Shown here: one piece after another, positions 16,542 through 24,038 of the stretch
How positions within the stretch are numbered: the stretch's first letter is position 1
How the letters are laid out: each line of letters opens with the position of its first letter
DNA from: Methanobacteriota archaeon
GTDB taxonomy: Archaea; Thermoplasmatota; Poseidoniia; Poseidoniales; Poseidoniaceae
DNA: 34,957 bases
NCBI GenBank assembly: GCA_002722615.1
Contig: PBMQ01000037.1
Coordinates: 1 to 34,957, forward strand
Direction: 5' to 3'
Translations under genes and position numbers: made by a program
The notes under the pieces: generated by a model
Told to the model about the DNA's origin: nothing
Database searches by the model: none
The model's input: only the letters and a program-made list of their open reading frames with translations

Positions 16542-17461
16542 CACCATGCCTCCTCATCTGGAGAAACATCAAGTAACGCTGCTTTACTCAACAAATCTTC
16601 TTCAGCCACTACTGCGGCTTTTGTTCGAACTTTTGCTTCGGAGCCCAACATTTTCTGTGGGAACCATATGACCCATAGCATGAGTGGTATTGCAACGATT
16701 GCAAAGAGAAGGTGCAAAACTAAAGCCCAGGTTCGGGAACCTGTACGTTCAGCAACGTAATGCGCCCCTGACCAAGCACTTACCATCACTGAAACTGTCC
16801 ATGAAGCGCTAATGACGACCCATCCCCGTAGGGAATGTTCACTCATTGCGGTTTCCATTATTCGAACATCTTCGTGCAAATGATGTGTTTCTACATGTAG
16901 ATCTCTTGTCTCCCTTACGGCTTTAATGAAGAAATATAAGAAGAATACACAAACGAGTGAAATCAAAAATCCACCCATCATGTCGGATAAAGAAAAGGCA
17001 AGTGGGAAATCTTTGTTTTCTGAATGGAAGTAAATCTGAGAAACACCAAATCCGCCCCAAATCAACAACAGTGTAATTGTATGTGTTTTCATGATTGGGA
17101 AAAGTTGAATCAATGAAAACAAGAACCAGCCCCAACACAATACAGAAATGACCATTTGGAAATAAGCAGTACTTCCTGCATCTTGGAGACCTTCTAATCC
17201 AGCTATTTTTGCGTTACCTCCATCGAAGATATCGACATTCAATGAACCGAGGATAACAGCGATGAGTGCTGAGATTGCGGCAAGAGTGAACTGTGGATTC
17301 CAATCCGTTCGTATTAATTTCCATTGAAACAACAATTCTTGTCGAATGTTGAGAATCAATGGATGAAAATCGAAGAATTTTGGCTCGATTTTCACATCAC
17401 TTAAGCGTAAGGGGAGACCGTCATGAGATGCATCATGGGTCGCTGATTCCCCACCGTCCAT
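16541..17461 (-). CDS. Multi-pass membrane protein, function unknown
   Basis: The roughly 306-residue product has about six predicted membrane helices (for example ISALIAVILGSL, MVISVLCWGWFLFSLIQLF, GFLISLVCVFFLYFFI, WALVLHLLFAIVAIPLML). A hydrophilic N-terminal part of about 60 residues and an acidic C-terminus flank them. I do not recognise the family. The N-terminal segment (KFFDFHPLILNIRQELLFQWKL cut short of the helix) is amphipathic. I start at ATG 17461. The frame is open to a TTG at 17512, close to the divergent tRNA-Ser gene. It is the first gene of an operon with sufS and the anchored subtilase, coupled to sufS by TGATG. Confidence 0.75.
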   Translation of the reverse strand: MDGGESATHDASHDGLPLRLSDVKIEPKFFDFHPLILNIRQELLFQWKLIRTDWNPQFTLAAISALIAVILGSLNVDIFDGGNAKIAGLEGLQDAGSTAYFQMVISVLCWGWFLFSLIQLFPIMKTHTITLLLIWGGFGVSQIYFHSENKDFPLAFSLSDMMGGFLISLVCVFFLYFFIKAVRETRDLHVETHHLHEDVRIMETAMSEHSLRGWVVISASWTVSVMVSAWSGAHYVAERTGSRTWALVLHLLFAIVAIPLMLWVIWFPQKMLGSEAKVRTKAAVVAEEDLLSKAALLDVSPDEEAW

Positions 17462-17554
17462 GTTGGCCCGAGAAGGTTCACCTTTGAGTTTGTTGTGTTG
17501 CAACAATGACAAGCGAGAGCGTTAAACCCTGATGCAGATTGGGTTGATTTGCGA

Positions 17555-17640
17555 GCCGAGATCGCATAGCCTGGTAGTGCGCGCGACTGGAAATCGCGTG
17601 GGCCTGTCCCTCGGGAGTTCAAATCTCTCTCTCGGCGCCA
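17555..17640 (+). tRNA. tRNA-Ser(GGA)
   Basis: GCCGAGA and TCTCGGC form a perfect seven-pair acceptor stem with discriminator G and an encoded CCA. The anticodon arm CGCGA-CTGGAAA-TCGCG gives anticodon GGA. A long variable arm (type II) follows, then a T arm (GGGAG TTCAAAT CTCTC). The D arm contains the conserved AGCCTGGTA. There is no intron. It reads UCC and UCU codons. Confidence 0.95.
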
Positions 17641-17681
17641 ACTCACTCGGATGATTGCTGATTAAGCATGGCGCGAAGCGA

Positions 17682-17688
17682 TTATATC
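17682..17688 (+). promoter_or_regulatory. Candidate TATA box of tRNA-Thr
   Basis: TTATATC lies about 28 bp upstream of the tRNA-Thr 5' end, the normal distance for archaeal promoters. It suggests that tRNA-Thr has its own promoter rather than being read only from tRNA-Ser. Confidence 0.55.
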
Positions 17689-17712
17689 GAAATGCTCGGT
17701 GGATTGGACACC

Positions 17713-17787
17713 GCCACCGTGGCTTAGTGGTATAGCACCTCATTGGTAATGAGGAGGTCGCGAGTTCGATCCTCGCCGGTGGCTCCA
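17713..17787 (+). tRNA. tRNA-Thr(GGT)
   Basis: GCCACCG pairs perfectly with CGGTGGC, discriminator T, with an encoded CCA end. The anticodon arm CCTCA-TTGGTAA-TGAGG gives GGT, and the T arm GCGAG-TTCGATC-CTCGC is perfect. No intron. It is separated from tRNA-Ser by 72 bp that contain its own TATA-like element. Confidence 0.96.
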
Positions 17788-17807
17788 TTCTCAAATTGCA
17801 TTGTAAG

Positions 17808-17820
17808 CGTATTTTTCTCA
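17808..17820 (+). terminator. Oligo-T terminator after tRNA-Thr
   Basis: A T5 run in CGTATTTTTCTCA begins about 24 nt after the tRNA end. This is the type of site used by archaeal RNA polymerase for intrinsic termination. Confidence 0.45.
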
Positions 17821-17856
17821 ACAAACATTAAGAGTCGTCGAGAGGAACTTTGGTTT

Positions 17857-17874
17857 GAAGAAGGCATCTTCTTC
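17857..17874. repeat. Perfect 7-bp inverted repeat in front of the small coiled-coil gene
   Basis: GAAGAAG and CTTCTTC flank GCAT. The dyad ends 13 bp upstream of ATG 17888, so it would form a stem-loop in the mRNA leader close to the start, or an operator. An in-frame TTG at 17855 would place it inside the coding region instead. Confidence 0.35.
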
Positions 17875-17887
17875 GGATGGGATAAAC

Positions 17888-18070
17888 ATGAGCACTACTA
17901 CTGAAAAGAGGAACGACACTCGAGCTAGAATAAAAGAACTCCAAACTCAAGTAGACGATCTAAAAGAACTTGTGAACACGCTTCTTTCTGTTATCGTCGA
18001 AGAACCTGATGGAGTACATACTGGTTCTGCACCTACTGGTGGCCATCCATTGGCAAATACCTGTATGTGA
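17888..18070 (+). CDS. Small coiled-coil protein, function unknown
   Basis: The product is 60 residues. Residues about 8-36 (RARIKELQTQVDDLKELV and onward) form a clear heptad-rich helix suited to oligomerisation. A Gly/Pro/His-rich tail follows. No known family is recognised. ATG 17888 is used, and an in-frame TTG at 17855 would add 11 residues. Its stop abuts the convergent rtcB stop exactly. The helical pattern and the fit between tRNA-Thr and rtcB support it as real, but it is short. Confidence 0.55.
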   Translation: MSTTTEKRNDTRARIKELQTQVDDLKELVNTLLSVIVEEPDGVHTGSAPTGGHPLANTCM

Positions 18071-19546
18071 TCAACCTTTGATAACTGCCATCGGTTCGAG
18101 CCGTAAGACAGCTCTTGCAAGGTTTGCCTTCATGGTATTTTCAATGACTGTATCAACATTCTTGTACGCTTCAGGCGCTTCTTCAGATAGGATGTTTTTG
18201 GTTGCAGCCTGAACGATAATCCCTTTGTTACGCAATTCTATTTCTTTATCATCAGCATTGATTTGCTTTCGTGCCGCTGAGCGTGACAATGCCCTACCTG
18301 CTCCATGGCATGCGCTCCCAAATGCTTGGTTTTGTTTAACTTGTGGTCCGGCCATTAACCAAGATCCTCGTCCCATATCACCGGGAACGACTACCGGCTG
18401 ACCTGTTTTCGAGAATGAGTGGTGGAGGTCGGCTTGATCTCCACTAAATGCTCTGGTTGCTCCTTTCCGGTGGACTGCACATGTGCAATTCTTACCGTGA
18501 ATTACATGTTCCTCTATTTTCGCAATATTGTGGGAGACGTCATAGAGGGTTGAAAGTTCAAGGGATTCTCCTAGTTCAGCCCGTAATCCTTTGAACAGTC
18601 TGTCGGTCAAGACAGCACGATTTGCAAATGCGAAGTTTGCGGCTGATTTCATGTCATTGAGGTATGCTTGACCTTGTTTGGAATGGATTGGTGCTGAAGC
18701 AAGTTGTCGATCGGGAAGAACATAGCCCCATTCCTCATCAACCCAATCCGAACCTCGCTGTTTGAGCCGCAATTCGAGTTCATGGATATGATCGCTACAG
18801 ACCTGATGGCCCAAACCTCGTGATCCTGAGTGTATCATTGCAACTACTTGGTTTTCAGACAGATTCCATTCCTTGGCAGTTTCCGCTTCGACAATTTCAG
18901 AAACCCTTTGCAATTCAAGGAAGTGATTGCCGCTACCGAGAGTTCCTAGTGCCTTCAACCCACGCTGCTTTGCCCGATGGCTAATACGAATTTCATCGAC
19001 TTCAAAGGACCCTTCGGATTCAACGTTACCAATGGTGTGGTGTTGCTCAACATTGATTGAGTCCAATTCTTCCAAACCAGCTCTTAGGATAAGGTTCAGT
19101 TCGGATTCAGTAATGTCAATTCCTCCCTTTCCAGAACCTCCAGCAGGAATTCGGCCATTGAGGCGTCGAGCCAATTTCTCTAGGTTCGGGATGTCATCGG
19201 CTTCGATGTTCAATGCAACTGCTCGAACGCCACAATTGATGTCAAACCCAACAGCACCCGGTGAAATTGCCCCTCCTTGTTCACCGTGTTCAACATCAGT
19301 TGCGACCACTCCACCAATTGGAAGGCCGTAGCCATAGTGCCAATCCGCCATTCCCCATGCAGTTCCAACTGCTCCTGGCAATTCTGTTGCGTTCATCAAC
19401 TGGATTGGCCCACGTCCATCCTGGTAATTTTCAATCTCCTCCATCGAAGATATGATTGCAGCATCGATCTTCATTCGGTCATGTGCTTTGATGCGAACGA
19501 CGCCCGGTGTCGACAAGTCGACATGCTTGGTCCATTCTGCACCCAT
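18071..19546 (-). CDS. rtcB: RtcB, RNA ligase / tRNA-splicing ligase
   Basis: RtcB joins tRNA halves after intron removal, using GTP and Mn2+, through a guanylated histidine. The 491-residue product contains the metal ligands in GFDINCGVRAV (Asp102, Cys105), the HSGSRGLGHQV histidine motif, YDVSHNIAKIEEH, and the guanylation-site region GSACHGAGRALSRSAARK. Many archaeal RtcB genes carry an intein, but this one is uninterrupted. I use ATG 19546 because the preceding residues have no homology to the family. It is divergent from alaS, with 103 bp between the starts. Confidence 0.96.
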   Translation of the reverse strand: MGAEWTKHVDLSTPGVVRIKAHDRMKIDAAIISSMEEIENYQDGRGPIQLMNATELPGAVGTAWGMADWHYGYGLPIGGVVATDVEHGEQGGAISPGAVGFDINCGVRAVALNIEADDIPNLEKLARRLNGRIPAGGSGKGGIDITESELNLILRAGLEELDSINVEQHHTIGNVESEGSFEVDEIRISHRAKQRGLKALGTLGSGNHFLELQRVSEIVEAETAKEWNLSENQVVAMIHSGSRGLGHQVCSDHIHELELRLKQRGSDWVDEEWGYVLPDRQLASAPIHSKQGQAYLNDMKSAANFAFANRAVLTDRLFKGLRAELGESLELSTLYDVSHNIAKIEEHVIHGKNCTCAVHRKGATRAFSGDQADLHHSFSKTGQPVVVPGDMGRGSWLMAGPQVKQNQAFGSACHGAGRALSRSAARKQINADDKEIELRNKGIIVQAATKNILSEEAPEAYKNVDTVIENTMKANLARAVLRLEPMAVIKG

Positions 19547-19649
19547 GGTTGTCGTTCGACATCTTTCATTTGATGATTTCCACTTTACCACGTTTTTGAA
19601 CGGGAGGGTTGAAAGGACTGGGGACCACCCGCAAACTGGAGGCGTTGGT

Positions 19650-22499
19650 ATGAGTCTACCCCCTATTGACTTGGCAGTATTCCATGAGCATGGTTACGTT
19701 CGTCGTCAATGTAAAATCACGGATTTGTGGTTTTGGACGTGCGATGATGAAAGAACGACATGCGGTGATACGCATGAAGATGAGTATACCTTCATCGGAA
19801 AACCACTGATTGCTGGATATGATCAACGTGGAAAAGCATTGAAAGATGCAATGCGTGAATCCTTTCTTTCGTTCTTTGAAACACACGACCACCATCGAGT
19901 TGACCCGTACCCCGTTCTTGCTCGATGGAGAGATGATATCCATCTCACAATTGCCTCAATTGCTGATTTCCAACCGCACGTTACATCCGGTCAAGTCGCA
20001 CCTCCTGCAAATCCATTAACGATTTCTCAGCCTTGTATTCGCTTGACAGACGTAGATGCTGTGGGTCGTTCAGGACGTCACTTGACAACATTCGAAATGA
20101 TGGCACATCACGTATTCAATCGTCCAGATGAGGGTGAAATATACTACTGGATGGAGGAATGCGTGGCTTATTGTCACACGATGTTGACAGATACATTTGG
20201 AATTTCTGCTGATGAAATCACCTATGTTGAAAATCCATGGTGCGGAGGAGGAAATGCCGGTCCTGCAGTAGAGGTAATTGTCGGTGGCCTTGAACTCGCA
20301 ACATTGGTTTTCATGAACCTTGAAGAATCAGAGGATGGAGATATCGAACTCAAAGGTGATCGCTACAAGGAAATGCCATTGCAAATTATTGATACTGGAT
20401 ATGGACTTGAGCGATTTTGTTGGGCAGCAGCTGGAACGCCCACAATATACGAAGCCATTTATCCCGAGACAGTTGATTGGCTCAAGGACATTTCAGGTTT
20501 TTCTGAAGTAGCATCCAGATGGCCAGATTTGGATTTGGACACACTTCTCGGAGAAATGAGTCGATTAAATGGGATAATGAACATCGAACCAGGTGTGGAT
20601 GCAGAGGAACTTTCACAGTTGTTTATCGCTCGACTCTCTCAGCGGAGTGTAGATTTGACTCAAGAACAGTTTTTGGCGATTACAGAGCCACTGTCAAGAA
20701 TTTATGCAATCCCTGACCACCTGCATGCATTAACACACATGCTTGGAGATGGCCTTGTTCCATCGAATGCGAAGGCAGGATATCTTGCAAGAATGCTCGC
20801 TCGTCGAATCCTTCGAATGCGTGATGATTTAGGCATTGATGTCTCTCTCTCAGATCTCATTACCCATCACCTTGATGTCAACATGGAAAATCATGAGATG
20901 AAACAAACAAAAAGCGGTTTATTGACAATTATGAACTTGGAAGAAGATCGGTACAGCGAGGTGCTTCGAAAGGGTTCAAACCTCATTAATCAGTCGTTAA
21001 AATCGATTGACAAGAAAGCAGAACAACTCCCCGATGATTTGTTGTTCCAACTTAATGATTCACACGGCCTTCCACCTGATATGGTCATCAATATGGCCCA
21101 AGCGAGTGGATGGAGTCAGTTGAGACTTCGAACTGGTTTTTCAGCAGAAATGGCTGAGCGCCATGCTAAGATGGCTAAAGCAGCTGCTACCACGAGCCAA
21201 CAATCATCGCTTGTGGGTGAACTTCCTTCTCTACCAGAAACTGTTCCTCTGTACTACACTGATGTTCAACAACGAAGTTTCGATGCGAGTGTTTTGGCCT
21301 CCCTCCCTCTCGTTGAGGGGATGGGTCCAGAAGACGCGACCCATGCGATTGTTCTTTCTGAATCTTGTTTCTATCCCGAGGGTGGTGGTCAAGAGGGCGA
21401 TTATGGTTCCTTGACAACAGATGGAACTTCTCGTCAAGTCTTGGATACACAGAAGGAAGGGGGGCTCATTTTCCATCTTTGCGATGGACCATTTGAAGTC
21501 GGAGACCTTGTTCATGGTTCAATTGATTGGCGACGCAGAAAGCAATTGATGGATCACCATACTGCAGTCCACATCGTTGGTGGTGCGGCTCGACGGATTC
21601 TTGGCCCACACATTTACCAAGCAGGCGCAAACAAATCTACAGAAGTCGCTCGCCTTGATATAACCCATTATCGAAGATTAACTCGGGACGATCTCGACGC
21701 TATAGAAATCCTTGCAAATGAAGTATTGGGACAGGTCTCTCGTACTGAAAAGACGATTCTTCCACGCCATGAAGCAGATAAAAAATACGGATTTGATTTG
21801 TATCAAGGTGGCGCTCCGAAAGGAAATGAAATACGGGTGTTGAGAATTTCTGACCACGATGTACAGGCCTGTGGAGGTACACACCATGATGAACTTGGTC
21901 AAATAGGTTCCATTCGTGTAATTCGCTCAACAGCGGTTCAGGACGGTGTTGAACGACTTCATATTGTAGCTGGAGAATCTGCACTCCAATTTGCTCGAGA
22001 ACAAGATAGACTTCTTCGTGAAACTTCCAAAACATTCGCAGTTTCATCTGAAGACTTACCAAAAACAGCAGAACGTTTCTTTTTGGAATGGAAAGAGCAA
22101 CGCAAGCGAATTGAGCAACTTGAGGCAGAAATAGTACGTCTTCGGACTTCTGGTGGCGGTGGTGACTCCATATCCATCGATGGCGTTCGTGTTGTCATTA
22201 TGGAAGTGGAAGGTAACCTCAAGCAATTGACATCGATGCTACAAGAGTTGACAAGAGATGCTGATCATCCGACCCTAGCCATTCTAGGCTCGAGGGAAGG
22301 GGGAGGCAAATTGATGGTCGCGTGCACAGAAAACTCAGTAGCAGCCGAACGATACAATGCTGTTGACATCCTACGCTCCATAATTCCTCATATCAAGGGA
22401 GGTGGCGGCGGTCGACCAACCATGGCACAAGGCGGCGGTTCGGACTCTAGTGGACTTGATGCAGCTCTCCAGGCAGCAAAAGACCTTCTTCAACCCTGA
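19650..22499 (+). CDS. alaS: Alanyl-tRNA synthetase, archaeal type
   Basis: The 949-residue enzyme charges tRNA-Ala and edits Ser/Gly errors. The class II core is clear (FLSFFETHDHHRVDPYPVLARWRD split at FLSFF; TIASIADFQPHVTSG; ISQPCIRLTDVD; GGGNAGPAVEV). The editing domain shows HHTAVHIVGGAARRILG (zinc HxxxH) and the later CGGTHHDELG. The C-Ala end has HIKGGGGGRPTMAQGG. Most archaeal AlaRS have an N-terminal CxxC...CGDxPC zinc cluster. Here the second Cys is Thr24 and the fourth is Glu43. GGAG lies 8 nt before the ATG. Ten bp at the 3' end overlap the Nudix gene. Confidence 0.95.
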   Translation: MSLPPIDLAVFHEHGYVRRQCKITDLWFWTCDDERTTCGDTHEDEYTFIGKPLIAGYDQRGKALKDAMRESFLSFFETHDHHRVDPYPVLARWRDDIHLTIASIADFQPHVTSGQVAPPANPLTISQPCIRLTDVDAVGRSGRHLTTFEMMAHHVFNRPDEGEIYYWMEECVAYCHTMLTDTFGISADEITYVENPWCGGGNAGPAVEVIVGGLELATLVFMNLEESEDGDIELKGDRYKEMPLQIIDTGYGLERFCWAAAGTPTIYEAIYPETVDWLKDISGFSEVASRWPDLDLDTLLGEMSRLNGIMNIEPGVDAEELSQLFIARLSQRSVDLTQEQFLAITEPLSRIYAIPDHLHALTHMLGDGLVPSNAKAGYLARMLARRILRMRDDLGIDVSLSDLITHHLDVNMENHEMKQTKSGLLTIMNLEEDRYSEVLRKGSNLINQSLKSIDKKAEQLPDDLLFQLNDSHGLPPDMVINMAQASGWSQLRLRTGFSAEMAERHAKMAKAAATTSQQSSLVGELPSLPETVPLYYTDVQQRSFDASVLASLPLVEGMGPEDATHAIVLSESCFYPEGGGQEGDYGSLTTDGTSRQVLDTQKEGGLIFHLCDGPFEVGDLVHGSIDWRRRKQLMDHHTAVHIVGGAARRILGPHIYQAGANKSTEVARLDITHYRRLTRDDLDAIEILANEVLGQVSRTEKTILPRHEADKKYGFDLYQGGAPKGNEIRVLRISDHDVQACGGTHHDELGQIGSIRVIRSTAVQDGVERLHIVAGESALQFAREQDRLLRETSKTFAVSSEDLPKTAERFFLEWKEQRKRIEQLEAEIVRLRTSGGGGDSISIDGVRVVIMEVEGNLKQLTSMLQELTRDADHPTLAILGSREGGGKLMVACTENSVAAERYNAVDILRSIIPHIKGGGGGRPTMAQGGGSDSSGLDAALQAAKDLLQP

Positions 22500-23239
22500 A
22501 GTGATTCTAGAGCGATTCGATCAAATTCTGATACAGCACGATCGATTGCATCTTCCAATGAGAACCATGCAGCATCTGCAATCTCTCCCTCTTTCAATTT
22601 GAGATCAGCGATTGAACCGTTCCATTGTCCGCAATATGTGAAACTCATGAACGAAACACCATCTCTGAAGAAAGAGCGTTGGGTAATGACTGGCCTTGTC
22701 TCATCAAGTTCTATTGTAATGCCTAATTCTTCTTCAGTTTCCCGGATGCATCCTTGAGCAGGTTCCTCACTGTGATTCATGTATCCACCCGGGAGATTCC
22801 AATGGCCTCGGAAAAATCCTCGTTCAACCTTTGCCATGAGGATTTGTTGTTGATCGTTTCGAATCATGACTTTTGATACCAACCGATGGATCGACCGATA
22901 CACAGCTTCACGGGCGACTGGGTGTACTGCACCATCCGATACAACTTTGTCTTTCCAAGTCCAATGTTCTGGCCAATCAATCAGTGGATTGCCGTGAATT
23001 ACCTTGTATGTTATTCCAGAAAACTTGACATCCGTTTGTCGTTCTTCTTGATACTCAATGCCCATTGATTGAACTTCATCAACAGTAGGGAATCGCAAAG
23101 AAGAGTGATCTTCATCTCGTCCCATGATGCATTCTTTCGGGCCATTGCCTTCAGCGTCGACCAGCAAAAGTTTTCCATCGTGTTCAAGATAAACAACGGT
23201 TGGTGGGTGCATGTGTTGCTCTCGACGTTTGCCCCTCAT
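22490..23239 (-). CDS. Nudix hydrolase with an extra N-terminal domain
   Basis: Nudix enzymes cleave nucleoside diphosphate derivatives. The Nudix box is complete: G152-x5-E158-x7-R166-E167-x2-E170-E171-x-G173 in GGYMNHSEEPAQ and IRETEEELGI. The 249-residue product has about 115 residues ahead of the Nudix fold (TVVYLEHDGKLLLVDAEGNG, then WPEHWTWKDKVVSDGAVHP). I do not recognise this N-terminal part, and it may set substrate choice. I start at ATG 23239 to clear the divergent MBL gene. The frame is open to 23329, and ATG 23212 is another option. The substrate is not predictable. Confidence 0.85.
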   Translation of the reverse strand: MRGKRREQHMHPPTVVYLEHDGKLLLVDAEGNGPKECIMGRDEDHSSLRFPTVDEVQSMGIEYQEERQTDVKFSGITYKVIHGNPLIDWPEHWTWKDKVVSDGAVHPVAREAVYRSIHRLVSKVMIRNDQQQILMAKVERGFFRGHWNLPGGYMNHSEEPAQGCIRETEEELGITIELDETRPVITQRSFFRDGVSFMSFTYCGQWNGSIADLKLKEGEIADAAWFSLEDAIDRAVSEFDRIALESLQG

Positions 23240-23264
23240 GAAGGCTCGTCTTACAGGAATGAAT

Positions 23265-23279
23265 TGAAGTAGGACTTCA
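23265..23279. repeat. 6-3-6 inverted repeat in the Nudix/MBL divergent promoter
   Basis: TGAAGT and ACTTCA flank AGG, 13 bp upstream of the MBL-fold gene start and 25 bp upstream of the Nudix start. It could be an operator controlling both genes. At this length chance is possible. Confidence 0.3.
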
Positions 23280-23292
23280 TCTTCGACGATAT

Positions 23293-24000
23293 ATGCAAGT
23301 TGAAGACATCCGACCCGAAGGCTGGGCATGTACGTATCTTGTCGCTAACGATGGTGAAGCAGTACTCATTGACCCTGTTTGGGACTATATTTCACATTAT
23401 GAAACCGTTCTTCAGAATCAAGACCTCGAACTAGTTGCATGCATGGCAACACATACGCACGCAGATCACATCACCGCATGTTTCACGCTATCCCAACAAC
23501 ACCAAATTCCATTTTATATGTGGAAGGACACAGCATCTTTGGGTGTCACTGATTATGTTGATGAGACCACTATCTTGACGATTGCTGGCGTTGAATACAC
23601 GTTTCATCACGTCCCAGGACACACGCAGGATTCGGTCATCATCTCCATTCCAGGACACATCTTCACCGGTGATTTCTTGTTCAACGGGTCTGCAGGAGTC
23701 GGTCGAGATGATTTGCCAAGCGGTCGTTTAGAGGAACACTGGAATTCGATTCAAAGCCTCACAGGTTTATCCGATGATGTATTGGTTTGCAGTGGGCATG
23801 AGCCACCCGAGACTGAATTGCAGACACTTGGTTGGAATCGTGTCAACAACCCGATTCTGAAGATGAGATCGTATGAGGAATTTGTCGAATGGCAAAACAA
23901 GACTGCCGAACAACTTGGTTCTGTATCGAAAATTAAAACTGCACTTCCAGCAAATATTTTTGCTGAAATTCCTGAGCATATTCCATGGATTTCACAATAA
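23293..24000 (+). CDS. Metallo-beta-lactamase fold hydrolase, ETHE1/persulfide dioxygenase-like
   Basis: The 235-residue product has the metal motif THTHADHIT (His54, His56, Asp58, His59), His110 (VPGHTQDS), Asp127 (TGDFLFNG) and His169 (SGHEPP). The sequence IDPVW near residue 27, followed by THTHADHIT, is closer to the iron-dependent ETHE1 persulfide dioxygenase group than to glyoxalase II. A sulfur role is therefore plausible but not shown. The start fits the family (MQVEDIRPEGWACTYLV). It is divergent from the Nudix gene and 38 bp upstream of the secreted subtilase gene. Confidence 0.85.
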   Translation: MQVEDIRPEGWACTYLVANDGEAVLIDPVWDYISHYETVLQNQDLELVACMATHTHADHITACFTLSQQHQIPFYMWKDTASLGVTDYVDETTILTIAGVEYTFHHVPGHTQDSVIISIPGHIFTGDFLFNGSAGVGRDDLPSGRLEEHWNSIQSLTGLSDDVLVCSGHEPPETELQTLGWNRVNNPILKMRSYEEFVEWQNKTAEQLGSVSKIKTALPANIFAEIPEHIPWISQ

Positions 24001-24038
24001 GTGCAAACACCTTTGAAGTACGTTCTAGTCGTTGATTC

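Noticed and set aside
17555-17787. tRNA introns, expected because RtcB is encoded nearby
   Set aside because: Both tRNA genes fold as continuous cloverleaves with normal anticodon loops.
19452-19649. 66-residue N-terminal extension of AlaRS
   Set aside because: It is antisense to the rtcB start and lacks AlaRS homology; MSLPPIDLAVF at 19650 has a Shine-Dalgarno and matches the family.
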